A stretch of 20,043 bases of DNA, taken from NCBI GenBank assembly GCA_014305015.1, contig JACRUB010000024.1:1-20043 (forward strand). The letters are read 5' to 3'. The first letter of the stretch is position 1. Each line of letters starts with the position of its first letter. The position numbers were made by a program, and so were the translations under genes. A model generated the notes under the pieces. The model was not told where the DNA came from. It did no database searches and saw only the letters and a program-made list of their open reading frames with translations. The DNA comes from Vulcanimicrobiota bacterium (GTDB lineage Bacteria > Vulcanimicrobiota > Vulcanimicrobiia > Vulcanimicrobiales > Vulcanimicrobiaceae). Positions 1 through 7,734 of this stretch are shown piece by piece.

Positions 1-1278
1 CACGTTGAATCCAAAACTCGCCGTGTGCCGTCGCGCCGTGATCGATCCGTAGGTTCCATAGTAGAACGCGCTGTAGCTTCCTCGGAAAAAATATGAGGGC
101 AGCGGCGCGCCACCGAGCGACCTTCCAGGATCTTCGCTTGCATACGACCCGAAGGGAACGCCCGCATAGACGCTGCTTTGGACGTTCCCAATTAAGGTAT
201 TTACCCCAAGGGAAAGGTATACGCTCCGGTTCGTGTTGACGGGAACGCTGCCGTAACCGCACGCGGCTAGGGTTATGAATGAATTGCACGGCTCTTCATA
301 GGTACTGTTCGTAATCATGGCCCCGGCATCGACCGTTGCCCGTTTCGAGAGGGGATAGGAGAATTTGAGCAGGTCGCCTTGGCCCTTGTGTCCGCCGAAA
401 TGCTGGTACGTCCGGGCGCTTTGATCCTCGAACGTGACGCCCGCGAGTGGAGAGTCGGCTGCATTTATTGCGTGTTGAAGCGCGAGCGAGAGGTGTACGA
501 CCGAGCCCGTGGCGGAAAAAGAGTCGGATGCAGCACCGAGATTCCCGATGGTTCCCAGTGCATTGAACGTCCAGGTTTTGGACGGCTGGATCGTTTGATA
601 GTTGACATTGCCGCCCAAATAGCCGGCCGTCGGTGAGAAGTCGATGGACGCGCCGGTAAAAAGCGACTGCGCGTCGCCTAATGCTTTGGTAGCCGGACCT
701 GAGAGGGGAACGCCGTTTACGGAAGTTCCGGTTTGCGCGGCATCGTGGTTGCGCAAGGAGATGTTAAATGCGGAGTTTTCGTACGTTGTGTCGTCGATGG
801 AGACGCCGGCCATTTGCGTCATGGCGTCCTTGAGCGACTGAGAGATCTTCCGTTCGGCACTCTCAGGACCTAGGATTTCTTGGTTTACCGTTACCGAGCC
901 GTGCGCGGTTACCTCGCCGATTTCTTTTAAAGCCGGAACGAGCTTGACCTCAATTGCAACGTGCGCACCTTCGCGCACCTCGAATTCTGTGATGTCGCTT
1001 CGGCGATAACCGCTATGTTGGACCGCAATACGGTAAAGGCCGGGCTGCACGTTTTGGAAAAGCAGCTTGCCGGCTGCGTCCGTAAGCGAACTCTGCGAAT
1101 TGCCCTCGCCGAGCAGAAAGACTTCAGCATTGTCGATCGGGGCGGATGTGGCCGCGTCGTGAACGGTAATCGCAATATCGCTTGGAGCGAGTCCCTGCGC
1201 GCGCACCGGCACGGCCAAGGCCTGCATCAAAAAGATACCTAGAGTCGCAAACGCAGCCATCCGCTTAAAAAACTTCAT
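1..1278 (-). CDS. TonB-dependent receptor, N-terminal part (cut by left edge)
   Basis: Outer-membrane transporter that would take up an unknown ligand using TonB energy. The frame is open from the ATG at 1278 to the left edge (426 codons, no stop), so the C-terminal barrel lies outside the window. Residues 1-28 form a signal peptide (basic n-region, hydrophobic core, end VRAQG). Residues 34-113 resemble a carboxypeptidase-regulatory-like beta-sandwich with the usual SLTDAAGKLLFQNVQPGLY signature. An LKEIGEVT segment (117-124) looks like the TonB-box or linker. A plug domain follows, with NISLRNHDAAQTGTSVNGVPL, then alternating barrel strands. A GGTGAG-like ribosome site abuts the ATG. A terminator lies just upstream, so it probably has its own promoter; TAAAAT at 1304-1299 is a possible -10 box. 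The ligand cannot be told from sequence. The family is confident; the substrate is unknown. Confidence 0.85.
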   Translation of the reverse strand, partial: MKFFKRMAAFATLGIFLMQALAVPVRAQGLAPSDIAITVHDAATSAPIDNAEVFLLGEGNSQSSLTDAAGKLLFQNVQPGLYRIAVQHSGYRRSDITEFEVREGAHVAIEVKLVPALKEIGEVTAHGSVTVNQEILGPESAERKISQSLKDAMTQMAGVSIDDTTYENSAFNISLRNHDAAQTGTSVNGVPLSGPATKALGDAQSLFTGASIDFSPTAGYLGGNVNYQTIQPSKTWTFNALGTIGNLGAASDSFSATGSVVHLSLALQHAINAADSPLAGVTFEDQSARTYQHFGGHKGQGDLLKFSYPLSKRATVDAGAMITNSTYEEPCNSFITLAACGYGSVPVNTNRSVYLSLGVNTLIGNVQSSVYAGVPFGSYASEDPGRSLGGAPLPSYFFRGSYSAFYYGTYGSITARRHTASFGFNV

Positions 1279-1309
1279 CTCACCCGCCGGAGAATAGCAT
1301 TTTAGATAA

Positions 1310-1339
1310 AAGGGCGGCGCAATTCCTTGCGCCGCCCTT
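1310..1339 (-). terminator. Intrinsic terminator of the upstream TonB receptor
   Basis: A perfect 11-bp GC-rich stem (AAGGGCGGCGC pairing with GCGCCGCCCTT on the minus strand) with an 8-nt loop is followed on the minus strand by TTATCTAAAA, with the stem itself ending in TT. It sits 24 nt past the stop codon of the receptor at 1364 and 31 nt before the ATG of the next receptor. It should end or attenuate transcription between the two. Confidence 0.8.
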
Positions 1340-1363
1340 GTTCTTGTAACCGCAAGACCTTCT

Positions 1364-4258
1364 TTAGATTTTGTAGTTCAAGAAGAACTCGACGCGCGGC
1401 GGGTCTTGCGTCAGGTTTTGGTAGATGTAGCCCGGTTTCTGCGGAGGTGTACCGGAATTCGGACCGTTGAACGAACCGCACCCGGTTCCGAATCCGCTTC
1501 CATCGTCCTGGTTATAGCAAGGAATCGTTCCCGAGGCGTAGTCGGATTGTTGGTTCGTGACATTGGTTCCGCGCGCACCGATCTGCCAGTGTGCGTTGAG
1601 GTCTTTGAGCAATGTCATGTTGACCTTCCAATAGGCCATGCCCCGACGTTCCGGCGCCATTACCGGATTGACTCGGGTGCCATCGGGAAGCGTGGTTGCG
1701 CTACCACTAGTGCAAGAAATATTCCGCGTGTATTCATTAACCGGTGCGCCACTCTTTTGATTGATACAGCCGCCCGTGTTATAGAAATTACCGAACGTGT
1801 AGTAGAGATTTGGAATGAAATGCGTTCCGTGCGAATGGATGTCGGCAACCAACGTGGCGGAGAAAGGCGCGACGAACGGGCTACGCACGAACTGGTTTTG
1901 TTTGCGGAAGTAGTCGGCGATCGGGAAATTGATGAAGGAAGTTTGGCCGAAGAAGCTTACCTGCGACCAGTAGTTATTCAAGGAGCCCGAGAGCCACCAG
2001 GACGCGCCCGTATCGCGCTTGTCGAGATGGCTGATACCGAGTTCGACGCCGAAGGAGCGGATCTTCAGGTCATTTGTGACCTCAGGATCACCGTATTTCG
2101 GCGCGCCGCCGGGGGTTAACGTCACGGGCGAGTAGATCGCCAGATAGTTGTTCGAGAACCGGTAGTACGGACCGAATTTAACCGATGTGTTCGCATCGAT
2201 TTGATGCTCGAGCTGAAGATCGAACGTGGTATTCACCGTTGGCTTGTACGTGTTCGGCGGTGCCACAGGCGGAATATAGAACGGGTTGTACGTCTTCGAA
2301 CCATAGCGGTAGACAAATTCGGTACCGATAAATTGAGCGGTCGTTGCGTAGGAGAAGCGCACGACGTTGTCCGGGTTGATGCGGTACGTGCCCAGGAACG
2401 ACGGAGCCCAGAAGCCGGTAGAGACGACACCGCCCGGTACGCCGTTCGGCTGGCGGGGGGTGACGATTTCAGGATTGGCCGGGATCGAGTAGTAGATGCG
2501 CTGGTAGCGCAGACCCGGCTGGAACGTCCAGGGGCCACGGTTCATCGAAAGCTGGGCGTAAGCGAACGGAACGTGAACCGGGATGTCCGTTAGTGAGGCG
2601 AGCTGCGTCGATGTCGCAGTCGCGTTGAAGTTATTTAGGAAACGCACATCGCGTTTTTGGTTGTCGTATTCTTGCCCCGCGCCCGCCTTGATTGTGAGAT
2701 TCTCGTTCGGGGTTGACGTAAAGTCAAGCGAGAGGTAGTAATCGTTGCCGTACCGGCTCTGATAGTAGTCGCCCAGATCAAACGTACATTGGTTTCCATT
2801 GGCACTGACTTGTAGCGGTGAGCCGGGCGCGTAAGGATATGCGGGGCAGCCGTCGTCGACGAGCGTGCCTGTAGGCGTATTGAATTGTGCTTGATTCGGG
2901 TCCGTCAGTTTTTGATCGAAGATGTATTGATTGAAATTCTCAGCTAAACGGAGAGCAAAGCTGGAATGGTCGTTGATGATGTGATTCCACTGGACCTTTC
3001 CGATGGCCGAGTAGTGGCCGAGAAAGTTTCCAGATCCGTTCGCGAGCGATCCAAAGTACAGCCCTTCAGGACAAGGTTGCCCATTTGGAGCGGTGCCTCC
3101 GGCTCCGCCGCTGTTCGTAGCGCCGCTGGGTCCGACGCAGGGACATGGGAGAAGCTGCAGCAGTGGGGCGTTGTTCGTGCCCGAATAGAGCCCGTAATTG
3201 ACGCCCTCGTTGAACAGACTATTCTGGTAGAGAAATTGAAAGTCGTTACGCGCATTTGTTTTATAGTGAATGTTCGCAATGACGTCGCGCGTGGCGATCA
3301 ACCCGGGATTGCCGGAGCTGATCCCCGTTTGAAGCAGGTTGAACTTTGCCACGCCGTTGTTGAAATCGTTCTGAGAATTGATTCCGTCGAAGGCCAGATA
3401 GTAGCTAAAGCGCCGGTTCGGGGTTGCGGCGCCATACTCGACGCGCGTCGAGTGGTTGAAGTCCGGAGCCGTGACTCCAAAGCCGACGCTGCCGAAGGCG
3501 GGATAGGTGCCGGTCTTGATGACGCTGTTGATGACGCCGACGCCGTTGCCCGCGTTTTGAGCGCTCAGTCCGCCAGTGAAGACTTCGACGTTCCCGATAC
3601 CTAGATCGGTCAAGTTCGTGGTGAAGAATCCCGTCATGCGTTCGGTGATCGGAATACCGTCGAGTTCGTATCCGTTATCGACGTCGTAACCGCCGCGGAT
3701 CGAAGGTTCGGCCGGGTTGCCGCCGCCGATGGGTGAGACGCCCGGTACCGTGTTGAGGTATTCGTAAATGGTGCGATGGAGATTATCGCCACCGGTCGCG
3801 GCGTTCAGTTGCGCGCCGCTGACGTTGTACACGTCCGTTCCTTCATAGGGCTTGACCAAATTGCCGGCCGAACGTGAAGTGACGTTGCCGATCTCTTTGA
3901 GCGTCTTTGAGATTTTTTGATCGAGTTTGTAGACGAAATCTTGCTGAACCGTCACGCCGGCCTGGCTGGCTGAGGTGTAGCCAGGCGCCGAGAATGAAAC
4001 GCTGTAGGTGTCCGGCGTAACCGCTTGCAGCGAGTAGAAGCCCGTCGCATTAGTAGTCGTTGATTGCTTTCCGCTGGGCGCTGTCGCGGTCACAGTCGCA
4101 TTTGCAACGGGACTGCCGCTTTGGGCGTCGGTAACGACGCCTGCGATGGTGCCAGTTGTGCCCGCAAGCGCGCTATTCGGTGTTGAGAACGTCAGGGAGA
4201 GCGCCGCGAGTAGAGCGACTGCCCAAACCCGCCGCACTCCAGTAGCTTGAAGTAGCAT
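1364..4258 (-). CDS. TonB-dependent receptor with carboxypeptidase-regulatory-like domain
   Basis: Complete outer-membrane TonB-dependent transporter of 964 residues with the chosen start. The ATG at 4258 is preferred because GAGGA lies 6 nt upstream and the protein then opens with a clean signal peptide (residues 1-32, ending NSALA). ATGs at 4264 and 4348 are in frame, but the longer one adds 30 residues with no sense as a leader. Residues 38-113 are a carboxypeptidase-regulatory-like fold. LKEIGNVT at 120-127 may be the TonB box. Residues 140-250 are the plug, with PSIRGG and YELDGIPI. The rest is a 22-strand-type barrel ending EFFLNYKI. It has nine cysteines, all in predicted loop segments of the barrel, several closely paired (PCPC, then QPC). 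It is divergent from a putative exported hydrolase at 4389. Ligand unknown. Confidence 0.9.
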   Translation of the reverse strand: MLLQATGVRRVWAVALLAALSLTFSTPNSALAGTTGTIAGVVTDAQSGSPVANATVTATAPSGKQSTTTNATGFYSLQAVTPDTYSVSFSAPGYTSASQAGVTVQQDFVYKLDQKISKTLKEIGNVTSRSAGNLVKPYEGTDVYNVSGAQLNAATGGDNLHRTIYEYLNTVPGVSPIGGGNPAEPSIRGGYDVDNGYELDGIPITERMTGFFTTNLTDLGIGNVEVFTGGLSAQNAGNGVGVINSVIKTGTYPAFGSVGFGVTAPDFNHSTRVEYGAATPNRRFSYYLAFDGINSQNDFNNGVAKFNLLQTGISSGNPGLIATRDVIANIHYKTNARNDFQFLYQNSLFNEGVNYGLYSGTNNAPLLQLLPCPCVGPSGATNSGGAGGTAPNGQPCPEGLYFGSLANGSGNFLGHYSAIGKVQWNHIINDHSSFALRLAENFNQYIFDQKLTDPNQAQFNTPTGTLVDDGCPAYPYAPGSPLQVSANGNQCTFDLGDYYQSRYGNDYYLSLDFTSTPNENLTIKAGAGQEYDNQKRDVRFLNNFNATATSTQLASLTDIPVHVPFAYAQLSMNRGPWTFQPGLRYQRIYYSIPANPEIVTPRQPNGVPGGVVSTGFWAPSFLGTYRINPDNVVRFSYATTAQFIGTEFVYRYGSKTYNPFYIPPVAPPNTYKPTVNTTFDLQLEHQIDANTSVKFGPYYRFSNNYLAIYSPVTLTPGGAPKYGDPEVTNDLKIRSFGVELGISHLDKRDTGASWWLSGSLNNYWSQVSFFGQTSFINFPIADYFRKQNQFVRSPFVAPFSATLVADIHSHGTHFIPNLYYTFGNFYNTGGCINQKSGAPVNEYTRNISCTSGSATTLPDGTRVNPVMAPERRGMAYWKVNMTLLKDLNAHWQIGARGTNVTNQQSDYASGTIPCYNQDDGSGFGTGCGSFNGPNSGTPPQKPGYIYQNLTQDPPRVEFFLNYKI

Positions 4259-4264
4259 CGTCAT

Positions 4265-4269
4265 TCCTC
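4265..4269 (-). promoter_or_regulatory. Ribosome binding site deciding the receptor start
   Basis: GAGGA on the minus strand lies 6 nt before the ATG at 4258, but directly abuts the ATG at 4264 and is remote from the ATG at 4348. The spacing favours 4258 as the real start of the TonB-dependent receptor. Confidence 0.55.
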
Positions 4270-4388
4270 GCGTTCGGGGCCGTTGCTCTTGGTGCATCAC
4301 AGCCCACAAAAAAAGAAAAGTGCCCGACGGGGTCCCCCGCGCGTTCACTTATCGCTAAAATACCCTAATGTGTGTTAATCTCCTGTCC

Positions 4389-5258
4389 ATGGACCGTCTT
4401 GAGTTTCTAACGATAACGGCAGCCGCGGCTGCGACGCCGCCGTTGCAAGTAACCCAACCAGCCATTTATTTTCCGAAAATCGCCAGTGCGCCGTACCCGC
4501 ACGCAAGCCGCGGCACCGGGCACGTCTACCAAAAGAAGCTTTATGACGCCGCCTCTCATTACAGTGACAGCACCGTTGGCATCTTCAAGCCGCCCGGGTA
4601 TGCGGATCGTGATACCGTCGATTACATCGTGCATTTCCATGGCTGGAACAATAACGCGCGCCACGTCTTTGACCGGTACAATTTAGCCGCTCAAGTCGTG
4701 GGCAGCAATGCGAACGCAATTCTCGTCGTTCCGCAAGGCCCGCTCGATGCGCCCGATTCCGGCGACGGCAAGCTCGAGCTCGATCCAAGCGGATTCGCGG
4801 TGTTTATGAAAGACGTAACGGAGTACCTCAACGCACAACACCTGATCAAGACGCGCAAGATCGGCAACATCGTGCTAAGCGCACACAGCGGTGGGTACGG
4901 CGGCCTCGGCGGCGTCCTCACGCGCGGCGGATTGAACGACCACGTTACCGATGTGATTCTCTTCGATTCCGCCTACGGCTATTTTGATGCAATCGCGGCA
5001 TGGGTCAATGCCACCCCGCAGAATCACTTGCTGAGCATTTTCACCGACGACACGAGCACCGGCAACACCGCGCTCATGGGAATGGTGCAGGCACCCTCGC
5101 CGAATCTCTATGTGCGGTTAGCGGCCTCGATGACACTCGATCAACTGAAAACGCGTGCGCCGACATTTCTTCTTACCGACGTCGCGCACGATGAGCTCAT
5201 GCAAAAGCTGAACTGGTATCAGTTATTTCTGCAGACAACCGCGCTTAAAGGGCGGTAG
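4389..5258 (+). CDS. Putative exported alpha/beta-hydrolase (esterase-like)
   Basis: A 289-residue protein that looks like a serine hydrolase; its substrate is not identifiable. HFHGWNNN at 83-90 fits an oxyanion-hole loop, LSAHSGGYGG (S167) fits a nucleophile elbow, LFDSAYG carries a candidate Asp193 and DVAHDEL a candidate His267, in the right order for an alpha/beta-hydrolase triad. The N-terminus MDRLEFLTITAAAAA resembles Tat-type leaders of the form RRxFL, but the twin arginine is absent, so export is uncertain. I chose the ATG at 4389; an in-frame ATG at 4368 adds MCVNLLS. Neither has a clear Shine-Dalgarno. The gene is divergent from a TonB-dependent receptor and could process the receptor's ligand, which is inference. 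Its stop is 3 nt from the displaced end of the convergent SIS gene. Confidence 0.75.
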   Translation: MDRLEFLTITAAAAATPPLQVTQPAIYFPKIASAPYPHASRGTGHVYQKKLYDAASHYSDSTVGIFKPPGYADRDTVDYIVHFHGWNNNARHVFDRYNLAAQVVGSNANAILVVPQGPLDAPDSGDGKLELDPSGFAVFMKDVTEYLNAQHLIKTRKIGNIVLSAHSGGYGGLGGVLTRGGLNDHVTDVILFDSAYGYFDAIAAWVNATPQNHLLSIFTDDTSTGNTALMGMVQAPSPNLYVRLAASMTLDQLKTRAPTFLLTDVAHDELMQKLNWYQLFLQTTALKGR

Positions 5259-5261
5259 ACG

Positions 5262-5359
5262 TTATTCCATATATTTGGTGAGGCCGCGCGGCGCATCGCT
5301 TTCAATATGGCGCGCGCGTCCCACATAAAGGGCCGTCATCTGCGCGGCAACCAACCATG
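5262..5359 (-). pseudogene. Displaced C-terminal tail of the SIS gene (frameshift)
   Basis: Directly after the TAG at 5362-5360 that closes the SIS reading frame, another frame encodes LAWLVAAQMTALYVGR followed by ARHIESDAPRGLTKYME and a TAA at 5264-5262. The ending PRGLTK is the typical C-terminus of GlmS-like isomerase proteins. Reading ACC-CTA in place of ACC-TAG, that is, one extra base in the GG run at 5363-5364, joins both parts into a 331-residue protein of normal family length. It is therefore the lost end of the upstream gene, through either a real deletion or a sequencing/assembly error. Confidence 0.8.
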
Positions 5360-6256
5360 CTAGGTGTTGAACGCAATGCCGACAACTGGGCCGAGCAGCG
5401 GAATATCCCCGAGTCGATTACCGATCACATAGCGCAGGCTGTCCGCATGCATTGCATCAACCAGTTCCTTGTTCACGACATCGCGCGAAACGTCGTCAAT
5501 CACACCAATCACTGCGCAGGACGCCTCGAGCATTGCGGCGCTGCCGTGACGGAATTCGCCGGCAGAAAAACCCTCCGCATGAATGTAACTGGCTTCCTTG
5601 AGCTTGAGCGCAAACTCATTTGCAAGCGGCACGCCGTAGCCCGAAGCGAGGATAATCACGCTACGCCGGCGCGCAAGGCGTTCGGCGGCAGCGCGCACTT
5701 CCTCGACACCGCCGCCGTCGAGCCACGCTCGAACGTCTTCGGCGGTTTCGATCAACGTTGCCGCGCTGCGGGTCGAATGTCCCGACATCAAACCGGCCGC
5801 CCACAATAAAATGGCCGCCGTTGCGCTCACGCTCTTACTAGCCGGGACCGCCACCTCCGTTCCGGCGCCAACATTGATGCAAATGTTTGCGCGGTCGGAG
5901 AGCGGAGATTCCGAGGTGTTCGTCAGCGCAATGAGTTGCCGCGGTTTGAGAATATCGAGCGCGCGGAGGATATCCGTGGAGCGACCGCTCTGAGAAACCG
6001 CGATCACGACAGCTTCGCGGTAGGCGGCGTTATCCAAAATGGCTTCGGTCGCTGCAAGCGCGTGGGCGCGTATCCCGCGCCGCCGCAAGGCAAGCGCGCC
6101 AAGTTGCGACATAAAGAGCGAACTGCCGCTGCCGAGCAGGAGAACATCATTGGGGCCAATCGCTCGCGCGAGTTGCTCGGCCTTATCGCTTTGCGCGATC
6201 GAGCGCCAAACATCGGGCTGTTCGCGGATCTCCGCTTCGAAATGTGCGCCTAACAT
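5360..6256 (-). CDS. GlmS-like SIS-domain sugar-phosphate isomerase/deaminase (C-terminus frameshifted)
   Basis: A 298-residue protein with two SIS domains, like the isomerase half of GlmS but without a glutaminase domain. Candidate roles are AgaS-type ketose isomerase/deaminase or SIS-type glucosamine-6-phosphate deaminase (NagB-II). Visible motifs are LLGSGSS (40-46), SQSGRSTD (88-95) for phosphate binding, EVAVPASKS (134-142), the ANEFALKLKE helix (212-221) and AEGFSAGEFRHGSAAML (228-243), all characteristic of the family. The frame stops at a TAG that cuts off the family's last ~33 residues, which are found one frame over (5262-5359). The ATG overlaps the stop of the upstream carboxypeptidase gene in a TAATG, implying translational coupling. 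Being in a lysA-dacB operon beside an amidase gene suggests amino-sugar recycling from peptidoglycan, which is inference. Confidence 0.85.
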   Translation of the reverse strand: MLGAHFEAEIREQPDVWRSIAQSDKAEQLARAIGPNDVLLLGSGSSLFMSQLGALALRRRGIRAHALAATEAILDNAAYREAVVIAVSQSGRSTDILRALDILKPRQLIALTNTSESPLSDRANICINVGAGTEVAVPASKSVSATAAILLWAAGLMSGHSTRSAATLIETAEDVRAWLDGGGVEEVRAAAERLARRRSVIILASGYGVPLANEFALKLKEASYIHAEGFSAGEFRHGSAAMLEASCAVIGVIDDVSRDVVNKELVDAMHADSLRYVIGNRLGDIPLLGPVVGIAFNT

Positions 6257-7734
6257 TAGGGTGCTGCCACAATTCGTGAGAACAGATCGCCGCGCAGCGT
6301 GGCGAGTTTTGCAGCTGCATCCGCCGGATCATCCATGTAGTCGTCGAGCATGAATGAGAAGGTAACGACGCCGTGATGTTGCGTGCGAATCAAGCCCGAA
6401 ATCGTGCGGACGTGGCTGATGCTGCCGGTCTTGGCGTACACGTTCTTCATTGCGGGCGTCTTAAGGTATGAGGATTTCAGCGAGCCGCGCACGCCGGAAA
6501 GAGGAAGCGCATTGACCGCGACGTCGCGATTGGCGGAATTCCAATCGCTCTGCAAGATAGATGTCAAGTCGCGTGGCGTGATGTGATTATAATGCGAGAG
6601 TCCCGAACCGTCGCTTATCGAAACGGTTGTGGGATCGACGCCGATCGATTTGAGGTATTCGTTCTCCACCGCGATACCGTTGTCGTAGGTGCCGGGAGCA
6701 CCGCGGAATTTTGCGCCCAGTGTTTTGAGCAAGACTTCGCCGACGAGGTTGTCGCTCGGCCACCAAAAGTCTTCGAGCAATTGCGAGAGCGGTTCCGACT
6801 CGTGGGTCCACAAGACGGCCGTTGCCGGCGGCGTAATCCCCGGCTGCACCGCACCGTCCACTGTGATGCCGTGCGCTCGCAGTGCTTGCAGCAAGACGTC
6901 GCCCGCATAGGCTGCGGGATCGGGCACAGCCGGGAAGATATCTCCGGATTCTTTTTCGCCAAGCGGATAATTACCGGAGAGTGTGATCGTGCTCCAATCC
7001 TCAAAGCTGCGCGAAATGTCGGAGGTGTCTTTCGATTTTGGAGGCCCCGTAACGAGGAGGTTCTTGATATGGACGGCTTCGCTTTTCGGCTCAACACGCA
7101 GAAGAACCGGATCGCCGGCCGCCGCGCCGGGGCGCATGTAGATGTGGACGATATTGTCTTCGAGCCCGAGCGCGCTTACCACCGGCGCATAGTAGAAAGG
7201 CAAATCGTCCCACGACCACCCGTATCCATACCGCTGCGCATCGAAATAGGACGCGTCGGTGATAAGGTTTCCGGTGATATGACTGAGGCCGCCTGCGGCC
7301 AGCGCCGCCGCCGCCGCGTCCAAATCTTTTGCCTTAAGTAAGACATCGCCGCCCCCGCGCAGATAGATGTTCTTTCCATCACCCGCAATCGTCGTTTTCA
7401 AGGTGAATGACGGGCCGAGTTTCGCCAGTGCTGCCGACCCGACGAGCAGCTTGAAGTTTGAAGCCGGCATAAATTCGTCGTCGGCGTTTCTGTTATAGAG
7501 GATCCGGCCGGTCGTCGTCTGCATCAGGAGTAGCCCGATGTGCGCGCCGCGTAGAACGGGACGGCGTAAGATTGCATCGATATCTTTGCCCAAGACCGCC
7601 GTCTGCGCTGCGTTCCAAGGAGTCGCCTGTACGGCTTGCAGCGGATACGGGGTGACGAGCGATTGGTCGGCCGCGCGCGCCGTGCCGCTAACTATGGTGA
7701 AAAACGCAATCGCGCATAAGAGCAGTCTAAACAT
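6256..7734 (-). CDS. dacB: D-alanyl-D-alanine carboxypeptidase/endopeptidase (PBP4 family)
   Basis: Periplasmic class C penicillin-binding protein (MEROPS S13) that trims the terminal D-Ala and/or cleaves peptide cross-links in peptidoglycan. With the chosen ATG at 7734 it has 492 residues and a signal peptide, MFRLLLCAIAFFTIVSGTARA. All three catalytic motifs are present: SNFK at 92-95 (SxxK), SDN at 327-329 (SxN) and KTG at 435-437. The long insert between the first two motifs is the usual PBP4 arrangement, and DGSGLSHYN (375-383) is also typical. In-frame ATGs at 7743 and 7755 are alternatives; the 7734 start gives a neat 8-nt overlap with the end of lysA (ATGTTTAG). It is followed by the SIS gene with a 1-nt overlap, so the three genes should be one operon. 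Confidence 0.92.
   Translation of the reverse strand: MFRLLLCAIAFFTIVSGTARAADQSLVTPYPLQAVQATPWNAAQTAVLGKDIDAILRRPVLRGAHIGLLLMQTTTGRILYNRNADDEFMPASNFKLLVGSAALAKLGPSFTLKTTIAGDGKNIYLRGGGDVLLKAKDLDAAAAALAAGGLSHITGNLITDASYFDAQRYGYGWSWDDLPFYYAPVVSALGLEDNIVHIYMRPGAAAGDPVLLRVEPKSEAVHIKNLLVTGPPKSKDTSDISRSFEDWSTITLSGNYPLGEKESGDIFPAVPDPAAYAGDVLLQALRAHGITVDGAVQPGITPPATAVLWTHESEPLSQLLEDFWWPSDNLVGEVLLKTLGAKFRGAPGTYDNGIAVENEYLKSIGVDPTTVSISDGSGLSHYNHITPRDLTSILQSDWNSANRDVAVNALPLSGVRGSLKSSYLKTPAMKNVYAKTGSISHVRTISGLIRTQHHGVVTFSFMLDDYMDDPADAAAKLATLRGDLFSRIVAAP

Noticed and set aside
379..841. Two plus-strand open frames opposite the left receptor
   Set aside because: The minus strand carries an uninterrupted receptor frame to the edge, and the plus frames show no motif.
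4326..4348. Receptor start at the ATG at 4348
   Set aside because: It adds 30 residues before the signal peptide and lacks a ribosome site, unlike the ATG at 4258.
6583..7341. 252-codon open frame on the plus strand across dacB
   Set aside because: It is antisense to a gene with all PBP4 motifs, has no domain I can recognise and a composition typical of shadow frames in GC-rich DNA.
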